This document shows, piece by piece, positions 40,757-48,407 of a stretch of 64,000 nucleotides of DNA. The notes under the pieces were generated by a model that saw only the letters and a program-made list of their open reading frames with translations, was not told the DNA's origin and searched no databases. The stretch is taken from contig NZ_CP085531.1 in the NCBI RefSeq assembly GCF_020616155.1, forward strand, positions 1 to 64,000, in the 5' to 3' direction. How positions within the stretch are numbered: position 1 is the stretch's first letter; the number at the start of each line of letters is the position of its first letter. The stretch comes from Vogesella sp. XCS3 (GTDB lineage: Bacteria; Pseudomonadota; Gammaproteobacteria; Burkholderiales; Chromobacteriaceae). Both the position numbers and the translations under genes were made by a program.

Positions 40757-41032
40757 TCAAATAAAATACTGCGATGAATTTTCTTGCGCATAACGCTCCT
40801 GTCCGTGATGCCATGCATCCGGAAGATCATACATCCTTAACATGGCCGGCACAGACCTTCCAGGGGAGAAGTAGCCCGCCTGCTCTGCACACCTCCACGC
40901 ATCAATTCTATGTCGATCAAAATCCTTTGAGCCAAAACGTTTCAGCATGATTTCAACGCCCATCATAAATGTAGCAATTCGAGCATTGACAATCAACTCA
41001 AGAACACAGGGTGCAGCAGGTCGAGCACTCAT
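40757..41032 (-). CDS. Hypothetical protein, 91 aa
   Basis: Starts MSARPAAPCVLELIVNARI; no good ribosome site. Aromatic and His-rich in the second half (DRHRIDAWRCAEQAGYF). Unrecognised; acceptable but weak evidence. Confidence 0.45.
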   Translation of the reverse strand: MSARPAAPCVLELIVNARIATFMMGVEIMLKRFGSKDFDRHRIDAWRCAEQAGYFSPGRSVPAMLRMYDLPDAWHHGQERYAQENSSQYFI

Positions 41033-41086
41033 GTCAAATCCATATGCTATCTTTCGACCACACTATTTCTGGGGAATTTCACACCA

Positions 41087-41464
41087 CTACGGCCCATCAG
41101 GTAAAAACCCAGAACGACGTGGCTTAACTACTTTATCTTGGATTTTTTTTGTGTCTCTCCAGGCAGAAAATTTTGTCGAAAAATCCTCTACATTTTCAGC
41201 GCTTAATATGGGCTCATGAGAAATTATTTGATCATCCTCTAGCTGGTACAAAGAGAATCTATCATTGCAATTAAACTCACGGCACGATCTCACAGGGTGA
41301 TCAACCATCAATTTCCACTCGCCACTATCAGACAAGAAAGAAGGGCAAATTTCATTGTGCCATGAATCATCACGAACAAATCCAATTACCTGCAGAAGTC
41401 GAATTACATCCTCTTCTAACAAAGGAAAATTTGGAAACTCTTTCTTCATCAAACTCAAATCCAT
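41087..41464 (-). CDS. Hypothetical protein, 125 aa
   Basis: Start at 41464 with GGAGTGA (GTG at 41467 is less likely). AT-rich gene. 'MDLSLMKKEFPNFPLLEEDV' leads into a small alpha/beta protein with aromatic and cysteine residues (CREFNCNDRF). No family recognised. Confidence 0.5.
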   Translation of the reverse strand: MDLSLMKKEFPNFPLLEEDVIRLLQVIGFVRDDSWHNEICPSFLSDSGEWKLMVDHPVRSCREFNCNDRFSLYQLEDDQIISHEPILSAENVEDFSTKFSAWRDTKKIQDKVVKPRRSGFLPDGP

Positions 41465-41653
41465 CACTCACTCCATTTGACTTTTTTTTGCGGGCAAGCG
41501 CCGCACCGCTACACTATTCCCCATCCATGGAATAGTAGTACCACTTAGCTATTAAGGATCACTAGCCATCAAGGTCACATCGCCACCACAGTTACAGTGA
41601 CTGTAGAAACTTCAAAACCACCAGAAGTCAATTGATCTCACTGCATGAAAATG

Positions 41654-41681
41654 GTTTACTATGATAGTAACTATATCAAAC
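41654..41681. promoter_or_regulatory. 28-bp dyad operator upstream of the DksA-like gene
   Basis: Ends GTTTACTATG and TATCAAAC around ATAGTAACTA; the core ATAGTAACTAT is a perfect palindrome. 14 bp before the start. Confidence 0.65.
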
Positions 41682-41695
41682 ATAAGGTAACACCC

Positions 41696-42067
41696 ATGCA
41701 AGAGTACATGACCCAAGAGCAAACCATCAAATTCAAAGAAATGCTGCTCGACCTCCAGCAACAACTGCGCGAAGAGCTACCTCAGCTGACCGCTCAGTTG
41801 GCAACCAACGAAAACGCACCCGATCCAACCGATCGCGCCAGCATGGAGGAGGAACGAATCAAACTGCTAACCACACGCGAACGCAGTATAGCGAAACTTT
41901 GCGACATCAACATCGCACTGGAAAAGCTGGAAGCTGGCGAGTATGGCTACTGCGAAGACACCGGTGATGAAATCGGTCTGCAGCGCCTCATGGCCAATCC
42001 CATGGCACGCTTGTGCGTTGAGGCACAAGAGCGACGGGAAAACATGGGGCGACAATACGCATCCTAG
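41696..42067 (+). CDS. DksA/TraR-family protein with a degenerate zinc finger
   Basis: 123 residues. The coiled-coil tip motif 'DPTDRAS' (43-49) that acts in the RNA polymerase secondary channel is present. The zinc-finger region reads 'YGYCEDTGDEIG' and 'ARLCVEAQE': CxxT and CxxA in place of CxxC and CxxC, so only Cys86 and Cys107 remain. This resembles the zinc-independent DksA paralogues known from Pseudomonas and others. It should modulate transcription, probably together with (p)ppGpp. ATG 41696 has AAGG; the earlier in-frame start lies in the operator. A terminator follows. Confidence 0.88.
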   Translation: MQEYMTQEQTIKFKEMLLDLQQQLREELPQLTAQLATNENAPDPTDRASMEEERIKLLTTRERSIAKLCDINIALEKLEAGEYGYCEDTGDEIGLQRLMANPMARLCVEAQERRENMGRQYAS

Positions 42068-42094
42068 ACAGCAGGAAACGCACTGATCGCACCA

Positions 42095-42120
42095 GGCGTC
42101 CGACTACCGGACGCCTTTTT
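42095..42120 (+). terminator. Rho-independent terminator after the DksA-like gene
   Basis: GGCGTCCG and CGGACGCC with a T-run. Confidence 0.85.
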
Positions 42121-42159
42121 GTATAAATTCCTCGAAAAAAAATTACAACGACCTGCTGT

Positions 42160-42165
42160 TATAAT
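42160..42165 (+). promoter_or_regulatory. TATAAT -10 box of the Fic gene
   Basis: Perfect TATAAT, 38 bp before the start; no convincing -35 at the usual spacing. Confidence 0.4.
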
Positions 42166-42203
42166 GAATTTTCGAATCAGCTACCAAAATTTCGAGGCCG
42201 ACC

Positions 42204-43742
42204 ATGTCTTCAGTAGGCTACCAGCATCTAGTCAACCAGTTCGGACTGCACGTCCGCCCCCTGGCTCGCCCAGCCAGCGTCAGCTCAGCGGTAAACCGCC
42301 GCGTGGACAATGATAGAAACATTCTCTTCCCTATTACGGTAACTCTGGACAACACCCCAGTCGGACACCTCGAATTCGCGCTGAGACACGAGGGCGTCAA
42401 CCTGGAGGTCATCGACGCCCTATTCGAGGTGTTGGAACCACAACTACTCATCGAGCGCTTACGGCAAACCCCTACAGGTGAGTATATTCGCCGCAGCTGC
42501 GCTATATGGGAATGGCTGAAAGGCAAGGAGCTGAATGCCGGCGTCCCCCCATCAGGCAATTACGTTGAACTCTTCCCCAGCGACATGTACGCAGTCGCTG
42601 CCAATCCTACTCGGATTCGAACCTATCGTGTCACAAACAACGCTCTTGGCACACCCCTATTCTGCCCTATCGTCCTAAAGTCCGCAGTGCCAACATCACC
42701 ATCTTTGGAGGAACTTCTGGGTGAGGTGGACACTATGTTCCAAGACCAGACAAACACAGATCTCTACAACCGAGCCATCCGGTATCTTTACCTGTCTGAA
42801 ACCAGAAGCAGCTTTGCCATTGAGCGCGAAACGGCTAATGCGAGCAAAGAGGAAATGTTCGTCCGCCTCCTGGAGATGGCAGGCGAAACAGAGGGAATAT
42901 CTGAAGAGCGACTGGTTGAACTGCAAAACACCGTAGTACGCGACCCTTTTGCCAAAGAAATGAGCTACCGCTCGTCCCAAAACTGGCTGACAAACAGCAC
43001 CGGCCGGATCACCTTCTTGCCACCAACGCCTGATGACTTGCTCCCGCTGATGGACGGCTGGGAAGAGTTTGTTTGCGACAACACTCGTGGAGTAGACCTA
43101 CTGGTTAAAACTGCCTGCGCAGCGTTCGGTTTCGTCTACAACCACCCTTTTATGGATGGCAATGGCCGCCTTCATCGTTTCATGATTCATCAGCTCCTGG
43201 CCCAGTCAGATATTTTGCCCGAAGGGGTCCCGATCCCTGTGTCGGCGGTCATCATGAAACATATTCCTGAGTACCTTAATGTACTCGAAGGCTTCTCCAA
43301 ATCGACTACCGCTCTATGGGACTATCGCCGAGGCGAGCTTGAACCGCACATCACTAGGACCCCAGGAATTCGGCCATATCGTTTCTGGGATGCCAGTCGT
43401 GAAACCGCCTTTCTGGGAAAAATGATTGCAGAGGCTGTTCAGAATGAGATCCCGAGAGAGCTGAGCTATCTTCAAGGCTATGATGCAGCATTTACTCAGC
43501 TCGACGCAGCGCTAGATATCCCGCATAAGGATCTCGCCATTCTCATACGAGCAACGCAGCAGAATGGCGGCACCATCTCGAATAACGTCAGAAAACGCTA
43601 CTACCACATTCCGGGAGAAGTCCTGGACAAAATAGAAGCTGTGGTCAGATCTTCCTTCGCAGACCTTCCCACAATTCCTGTGTTAGAAGAGAGCGCGATT
43701 GCAGCGCAGCCGACCAGTCGGCCAATACGATTAGAGCCTTAA
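42204..43742 (+). CDS. Fic-domain AMPylase-like protein
   Basis: 512 residues. The Fic motif is canonical: 'HPFMDGNGRLHR' (His314, Asp318, Asn320, Arg322, Arg325), so nucleotide transfer to a target hydroxyl should be possible. An inhibitory-helix candidate precedes it, 'SSFAIERE' (Ser203, Glu207), resembling (S/T)xxxE(G/N) except that Arg replaces Gly/Asn; if real, the enzyme is self-inhibited. The N-terminal 200 residues are unrecognised, and the C terminus (about 430-512) looks like a winged helix. It may be a toxin or a signalling modifier. A GAGG ribosome site and a strong terminator bracket it as a single-gene unit. Confidence 0.9.
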   Translation: MSSVGYQHLVNQFGLHVRPLARPASVSSAVNRRVDNDRNILFPITVTLDNTPVGHLEFALRHEGVNLEVIDALFEVLEPQLLIERLRQTPTGEYIRRSCAIWEWLKGKELNAGVPPSGNYVELFPSDMYAVAANPTRIRTYRVTNNALGTPLFCPIVLKSAVPTSPSLEELLGEVDTMFQDQTNTDLYNRAIRYLYLSETRSSFAIERETANASKEEMFVRLLEMAGETEGISEERLVELQNTVVRDPFAKEMSYRSSQNWLTNSTGRITFLPPTPDDLLPLMDGWEEFVCDNTRGVDLLVKTACAAFGFVYNHPFMDGNGRLHRFMIHQLLAQSDILPEGVPIPVSAVIMKHIPEYLNVLEGFSKSTTALWDYRRGELEPHITRTPGIRPYRFWDASRETAFLGKMIAEAVQNEIPRELSYLQGYDAAFTQLDAALDIPHKDLAILIRATQQNGGTISNNVRKRYYHIPGEVLDKIEAVVRSSFADLPTIPVLEESAIAAQPTSRPIRLEP

Positions 43743-43744
43743 CC

Positions 43745-43778
43745 AAAAGAGTAGAGCCTAGTTAGGCTCTACTCTTTT
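43745..43778. terminator. Strong bidirectional terminator after the Fic gene
   Basis: AAAAGAGTAGAGCCTA pairs perfectly with TAGGCTCTACTCTTTT around 2 nt, giving a long A/T-flanked stem. Confidence 0.9.
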
Positions 43779-43808
43779 CATACAAAGCTACACGTGGCTA
43801 GGATTTTA

Positions 43809-44024
43809 TCAGTGACTCCGCGCCCACTCCTCGATAGTCACCCCAGATTTATCATCGTCAATTCGGCAGTACCTTGCCTTGCCACAGAAGATACTGGTAA
43901 ACCAAGTGGCCATCCACGAACAAGGAGCAACAAAAACAGGCCAATGGTAACCATTTACAAAAACCTTGAATCGACTGAGCCTCACACCAATAGCAAAAAC
44001 TTTTTTCAGATTGCGCATAATCAT
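43809..44024 (-). CDS. Hypothetical small protein, 71 aa
   Basis: The start MIMRNLKKVFAIGVRLSRF is chosen at 44024 because the upstream part lies inside a terminator. Contains 'WPVFVAPCSWMATWFTSIFCG', hydrophobic and Cys-rich, and an acidic end (IDDDKSG). Support for being a gene is mainly the GGTCACTT promoter element at 44069, 45 bp upstream. No family recognised. Confidence 0.4.
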   Translation of the reverse strand: MIMRNLKKVFAIGVRLSRFKVFVNGYHWPVFVAPCSWMATWFTSIFCGKARYCRIDDDKSGVTIEEWARSH

Positions 44025-44068
44025 CACAGAGCTGTTGTGTTGTAGATAGTTTGCCAACCAGAGCTTAA

Positions 44069-44084
44069 CCAACGAAGTGACCGG
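44069..44084 (-). promoter_or_regulatory. Promoter element CCGGTCACTTCGTTGG
   Basis: Copy of the GGTCACTT element on the minus strand, with AACTAT 18 bp further. Confidence 0.45.
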
Positions 44085-44098
44085 TACACACGCCAACG

Positions 44099-44123
44099 AA
44101 AAAAGCCGCAAGAAGTGCGGCCT
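44099..44123 (-). terminator. Terminator after the H-NS-like gene
   Basis: GGCCGC and GCGGC pair around ACTTCTT on the minus strand, followed by a T-run. Confidence 0.75.
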
Positions 44124-44147
44124 TTGGAGCAAAACTGCCTACTCGCT

Positions 44148-44492
44148 TCAGACTGTCGGGATTCTCAGCGAATCAAGAGCGCTGCCATCTTTGATCCACT
44201 CCTCTACCCATTTCGGCTTACGGCCACGACCGGTCCAGGTTAGCGACTCGTCTTCCGGATGACGGTATTGGGGGGCAACGGGCTTGCGCTGGCCGCCTGC
44301 TTTCTTGCCGCCCTTGGCAACCAGATCCTGGAGATCAAGCCCGTACTGATTCGCCAACTCCATAATTTTGCGCTTGGCTTCTGCCTGCTCGGCGTGCTGC
44401 TTGCTTTGCAAGACTGCCTCAACCGTGGCTTTCAGCGAATTCAGCTCTGCAACGCTCAGGCCATCTAGATCCTGCTCAGTAAAAAGGCTCAT
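44148..44492 (-). CDS. H-NS-family nucleoid-associated protein
   Basis: 114 residues. N-terminal helical oligomerisation part (about 1-55) and C-terminal DNA-binding motif 'LTWTGRGRKPKWVEEW' (84-99), the AT-hook-like loop of H-NS/BpH3-type proteins. It should bind AT-rich DNA and silence it, here probably both plasmid and host genes. The start at 44492 has GGAGAAA. Plasmid H-NS paralogues often reduce the fitness cost of new DNA; this is the likely role. Confidence 0.9.
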   Translation of the reverse strand: MSLFTEQDLDGLSVAELNSLKATVEAVLQSKQHAEQAEAKRKIMELANQYGLDLQDLVAKGGKKAGGQRKPVAPQYRHPEDESLTWTGRGRKPKWVEEWIKDGSALDSLRIPTV

Positions 44493-44633
44493 TTTTTCTC
44501 CAAAGATATCAGACCTGCCTGTCGGCAAGACCGTATTACACAACATGCATCCAACTTAGACAAGCCCAACAGTTGACGCAACAACGATCAGGCACAGACT
44601 AAACAAAATTGTCCACTATTTTGATTTTAATAG

Positions 44634-44661
44634 GTATACTTTAATAGTAATTAAATCTAAC
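44634..44661. promoter_or_regulatory. 28-bp dyad operator upstream of the FBH1-like helicase
   Basis: Ends GTATACTTTA and ATCTAAC around ATAGTAATTA; same core as 41654. 16 bp before the start. Confidence 0.6.
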
Positions 44662-44677
44662 TTTTTGGTGAATAAAA

Positions 44678-46135
44678 ATGAAAAAGCCTGCCAAGACCGG
44701 CCAGCAGAATGCCATCATTTCGGCAGAAGGTCGCCGCATTCGCGTCCTTGCTTTCGCGGGAACAGGCAAAACCTTTTCACTCGTTGAGTACACCAAAGAG
44801 CGCCCGCTGAAACGTTTTCTCTATCTGGCCTTCAACAAGTCAGTTGCTACCGAAGCGCAATCGCGCTTCCCCAAAAATGTTGTGGTCAAAACGACCCATG
44901 GTCTTGGCTTCCCTCGTTTCGGCTCTGCCTTTCAGCACAAGCTAGGCAACCTCCGTGAGATGGATGTCATTACGGCACTAGGCTTACCGCGATTTGAATA
45001 CACCCTCGCCGCCGGCGTCTTGTCAGTTATCCGTGGTTTCTGCGCATCCAATCTGCGCCGGCTATCTGATCTGCCACGTGTCGAGCCGGACATCCTCGCA
45101 CTGGCTCAAAAATTCTGGGCACTCACCACTGACCCAAACAGTTCAGTTGTCACCGAGCACGACACTTATCTCAAGCTCTACCAGCTCTCGAACCCGATTC
45201 TCAACTATGACTGCCTACTCTTCGATGAAGCGCAGGACGCCAACCCGGTAACAAGTGCGATCGTTCTTTCCCAGCAGACCCAGGTTGTTCTTGTCGGCGA
45301 CTCCCACCAGCAGATCTACCAGTTCAGAGGAGCGAAAGACGCTCTCGATATGGTAGATGCGGACATTACCTTGCCCCTGACACAAAGCTTCCGATTTGGC
45401 CAAGGCATTGCTGATGTAGCGAACGCCATTCTTGATGAGAAAGGCGAGCCGATGAAGCTCTCTGGCACCGACTCCCCGGTCAAGTACGGTCAGTTCTTCA
45501 TGAACAACGGCACACTCATCGGCCAGACAAACATGGGGCTGCTTGACGCCACGATCGGCAAGAAAAATGTCCACTTTGTCGGAGGACTTGAGTCCTACCG
45601 TATTTCGCTGATCGAAGATGCGCACGCCTTGAATGTCGGCCGTCCGGCCAATATTCGTGACCGGCTGCTCAAAAACATGGCATCAGCTGACGATCTGCGA
45701 CGCTATGCAACAGAGACCGGTGATGCAGACTGCAAATTCCTGGTGAAAATCTTGGACGAATACGGCCGGAATCTTCCAGATGTTGTTGCAAGCCTGCGCA
45801 GCAATGCAGTCGCTCGTGAAGACCAAGCCGGATGGGTCGCCACAACAGCTCATCGATCGAAGGGACTAGAGTGGGATCGGGTTCATCTGGTGAATGACTT
45901 TGCTAACCCGTTCGAGTATCAGAAAGAGGTCCAGGAGACAAAAGGCCTCCCTAGCTCCGAAGCTGTGGCCAACATCAATCTTGCATACGTGGCTGTCACT
46001 CGTGCCAAGAAAGAGCTTCGCCTGTGCGATACTTTGATGGATTTTTGTCGCGAGAAGGGGCTCCCGGTGACTGATTCATCAAAGCCTCCCCCTGCAAGTC
46101 CAAGCAAAAATGCTGGCCAAAATCTTGCCGTCTGA
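44678..46135 (+). CDS. UvrD-family helicase, FBH1-like
   Basis: 485 residues. Walker A 'AFAGTGKTFSL' (Lys31), motif 'YLAFNKSVATEAQSRFP', then 'TTHGLGFP', motif II 'DEAQD' (Asp183), motif III 'GDSHQQIYQFRGA', motif IV 'LTQSFRFG', motif V 'AHRSKGLEW' and motif VI 'YVAVTRAKKEL'. 'AFNKS...A..RFP..V...T.H' is typical of the FBH1 subgroup, which removes recombinase filaments from single-strand DNA. The dyad operator and the 28-bp gap to the following tyrosine recombinase suggest a helicase-recombinase operon. Confidence 0.9.
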   Translation: MKKPAKTGQQNAIISAEGRRIRVLAFAGTGKTFSLVEYTKERPLKRFLYLAFNKSVATEAQSRFPKNVVVKTTHGLGFPRFGSAFQHKLGNLREMDVITALGLPRFEYTLAAGVLSVIRGFCASNLRRLSDLPRVEPDILALAQKFWALTTDPNSSVVTEHDTYLKLYQLSNPILNYDCLLFDEAQDANPVTSAIVLSQQTQVVLVGDSHQQIYQFRGAKDALDMVDADITLPLTQSFRFGQGIADVANAILDEKGEPMKLSGTDSPVKYGQFFMNNGTLIGQTNMGLLDATIGKKNVHFVGGLESYRISLIEDAHALNVGRPANIRDRLLKNMASADDLRRYATETGDADCKFLVKILDEYGRNLPDVVASLRSNAVAREDQAGWVATTAHRSKGLEWDRVHLVNDFANPFEYQKEVQETKGLPSSEAVANINLAYVAVTRAKKELRLCDTLMDFCREKGLPVTDSSKPPPASPSKNAGQNLAV

Positions 46136-46163
46136 TGAATAGATCATTTTTTAAGCGCGACCA

Positions 46164-47339
46164 ATGAGAGCCTTGACTACACAAGCAAAACGCTTGCTTC
46201 CCGACCAACTTATCCACAATTTCTGTGTACAGTTTGTCTCCCCCGGCCGGCCAGATTCTGATTGCCTGATCGACGCAGAGAACGACATTCAGGCGGCTGC
46301 GCATTGGCTGAATGAGTTCAAAAACTCCCCCATGACCCTAGCCGCATATGAGAAGGAATCGCGCAGATTCCTCATCTGGCTGATAGAGCGTGGTCAGTCT
46401 TTTTCCGAGCTGACTCGTGCCGACATTACCGAGTATGAAAATTTCATGCGCAACCCACTTCCCGTCGAGAAGTGGCAAGGCGCTCCTGTGCCCTTCACGT
46501 TGGCATCCGGCGATATCAACCCGAACTGGCGACCATTTGTTCGCGGCCAGCTTTCTGAAAACTCAATTCGCCAGGGTTTGACCATCCTTCAAGGGCTTTT
46601 TGATTACCTGCAAGATGCAGGCTATCTCCGCAGGAACCCCTTTGCGCTTGTGCGCCAAAAGGGTCGAAAGCATACAATCCAGACCCCGCAGGAGCGGTAT
46701 CTCAAAGAGGACGCCTGGTCGGCTGTGTGGGACACAATCCTTGACCTACCCCAAAAGACGGAATCTCAGCTGGCCGGCTACCATCGCTCTCGCTGGTTGC
46801 TTGCCCTGCTTTACCTGACAGGCGCTCGCCGTCACGAAGTTGCCAGCGGTAACTTTGGGACCTGGTTCGTCAAAGACCAACGCTGGTGGTGGCGGGTGAC
46901 CGGCAAGGGCAATAAAACGGCAGACATCCCCATCCCTGAAGATCTGGTCGCCGAAATGAAGATCTATCGCCGCCACATGAATCTGCCCATGGTGCCGGTG
47001 CCAGGCGAAGATACTCCGCTCATCACGACTCGCCGCAAACGTCCTGACGGGAATAGCTCTTTGAACGATCGCACGATCAACGCGATCGTGAAGGACATCT
47101 TCATGAAAGCGGTTGCACGAGTAGAAGGAGAGCAACCAGAAGTCGCAGTATCTCTTCGCCAGGCATCATCCCACTGGCTGCGGCATACCAATGCAACCAT
47201 GCAGGTAAAGGCGGGAGCAGATCTACTGATGGTCAACAAAAACCTTCGACATGGAAAACTCGAAACAACGCGCAGGTACGTTCATCAGGATGACGAGTTG
47301 CGGCACGATGCGGCCGGGCTGGTAAAACTGAAGAAATGA
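46164..47339 (+). CDS. Tyrosine recombinase/integrase (full length, paralogue of 33945)
   Basis: 391 residues. Core-binding domain at about 40-165 ('MTLAAYEKESRRFLIWL'), catalytic set Arg222 ('TGARRHEV'), Lys248 ('VTGKGN'), His337-x-x-Arg340 ('SHWLRHTNAT'), His363 ('NLRHGKLE') and Tyr372 ('RRYVHQD'). It shares order and spacing of these motifs with the recombinase at 33945, and both follow a core gene under a dyad operator. A pair of recombinases acting as a XerC/XerD-like pair is an attractive reading. A terminator follows. Confidence 0.9.
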   Translation: MRALTTQAKRLLPDQLIHNFCVQFVSPGRPDSDCLIDAENDIQAAAHWLNEFKNSPMTLAAYEKESRRFLIWLIERGQSFSELTRADITEYENFMRNPLPVEKWQGAPVPFTLASGDINPNWRPFVRGQLSENSIRQGLTILQGLFDYLQDAGYLRRNPFALVRQKGRKHTIQTPQERYLKEDAWSAVWDTILDLPQKTESQLAGYHRSRWLLALLYLTGARRHEVASGNFGTWFVKDQRWWWRVTGKGNKTADIPIPEDLVAEMKIYRRHMNLPMVPVPGEDTPLITTRRKRPDGNSSLNDRTINAIVKDIFMKAVARVEGEQPEVAVSLRQASSHWLRHTNATMQVKAGADLLMVNKNLRHGKLETTRRYVHQDDELRHDAAGLVKLKK

Positions 47340-47345
47340 TCCATG

Positions 47346-47373
47346 AAAAAACCGGCTCACAGGCCGGTTTTTT
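47346..47373. terminator. Bidirectional terminator
   Basis: AAAAAACCGGC and GCCGGTTTTTT around a short loop, after the third recombinase. Confidence 0.85.
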
Positions 47374-47655
47374 CATTACTCAAAAGGTAGATCCAGACAG
47401 ATATCAAGGTAGCTGCCGCGAACCTGCCTGCAATCAACCAATAAATACGGATAGCCAAAGTTCGTATGTTTCAGGCTTCATCGATATTCTCCAACACGTC
47501 TAGCCTAGTAGGGGTAGTAGGTTTTGACAACCTGCCGACCATCCATACCATCTCAAGGTTAGTCGGGTCTCGCTCGCGCTCACCGCCGTTGTCGTGGTAT
47601 CTGGCTATCGGGTTCCTGTCCTACTACCCCAACCGTGGCAGATGCCCCTTTCCCT
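47374..47655. other. Gene-free stretch
   Basis: No convincing gene, promoter or repeat seen. An open plus-strand frame at 47466-47738 has no ribosome site and overlaps the 88-residue gene, so it is rejected. Confidence 0.5.
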
Positions 47656-47922
47656 TTACTGCGCCGGAGTCAGCGCATTCGGCCAACGCTGCTCGGTTTC
47701 AGTGTCAAAACCAGCAGCCAACAAGGAACTGTCCTTGATTTCACTTGCTGCGTTATCAACGCCGCAACCGTCTGCAAAGAGATCATATGCGATCCCATTG
47801 CGCTCAGCCTCAGACAACTCGCGACCAAGCCGCTTGGAAACGTCAGCAGTCCACGCCTGAAATTCACGTTCGACCGGAATAGCAGCCGACTCGGCCGCCG
47901 CCATCGTTGCCATGTTCATCAT
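47656..47922 (-). CDS. Hypothetical protein, 88 aa
   Basis: Start at 47922 (MMNMATMAAAESAAIP), selected because GGAGG lies 8 bp upstream. Residues 'DVSKRLGRELSEAERNGIAYDLF' are helical. The longer reading to 48012 begins with TTG. A GGTCACTT promoter element lies 57 bp upstream. Unrecognised. Confidence 0.55.
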   Translation of the reverse strand: MMNMATMAAAESAAIPVEREFQAWTADVSKRLGRELSEAERNGIAYDLFADGCGVDNAASEIKDSSLLAAGFDTETEQRWPNALTPAQ

Positions 47923-47978
47923 TGCAGCCACCTCCACTCTGTTTACCAATGCCGACATTTTCGCATCTCGGCAGATCA

Positions 47979-47992
47979 CAGCTAAGTGACCA
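47979..47992 (-). promoter_or_regulatory. Promoter element TGGTCACTTAGCTG
   Basis: GGTCACTT copy on the minus strand, 57 bp before the start of the 88-residue gene; -35 end is weaker than in the other copies. Confidence 0.4.
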
Positions 47993-48008
47993 TCCCTACG
48001 TAGCAGAT

Positions 48009-48374
48009 TCAAAGTGACATATCACGTCGAGCTGCACTTGCCCCTGACTCCGGCTCGGCCTTCTGGCCCGTACTGGGAACTTCAAACCCCGACATCAAGC
48101 AGAACTTGCGTATGGCAGCCTCCATGAGATCAGGCGAAGCCAGGTCCTCACCCCAAACCTCGTTGCCATCACCATCGTAGAGAACCGCTGTCACGGCTGC
48201 GCCGGCCACAAGCTTGTGCGTATCCGTGGCACCATCAGAAAAAGAGATCTGCCACTTGTGGCCATCTACTCCGAAGTAGCGATACCAAGCAGAGAAGCCT
48301 CCACCGGTCTCAACCTGCTCGAAGCCTTCCCCTTGCAGGAAGTCCGCCACCTGCCTGTCAGTATCAAAAGTCAT
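48009..48374 (-). CDS. Hypothetical protein, 121 aa
   Basis: Start at 48374 with AAGGAAG. 'MTFDTDRQVADFLQGEGFEQV' opens a small alpha/beta protein with a 'KWQISFSDGATDTHKLVAGAA' centre. It is followed closely by the 88-residue gene. Function unknown. The methyltransferase lies 34 bp upstream in the same direction. Confidence 0.6.
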   Translation of the reverse strand: MTFDTDRQVADFLQGEGFEQVETGGGFSAWYRYFGVDGHKWQISFSDGATDTHKLVAGAAVTAVLYDGDGNEVWGEDLASPDLMEAAIRKFCLMSGFEVPSTGQKAEPESGASAARRDMSL

Positions 48375-48407
48375 GTTGTCGCTTCCTTTGCGTTTGCACC
48401 GCACTTG

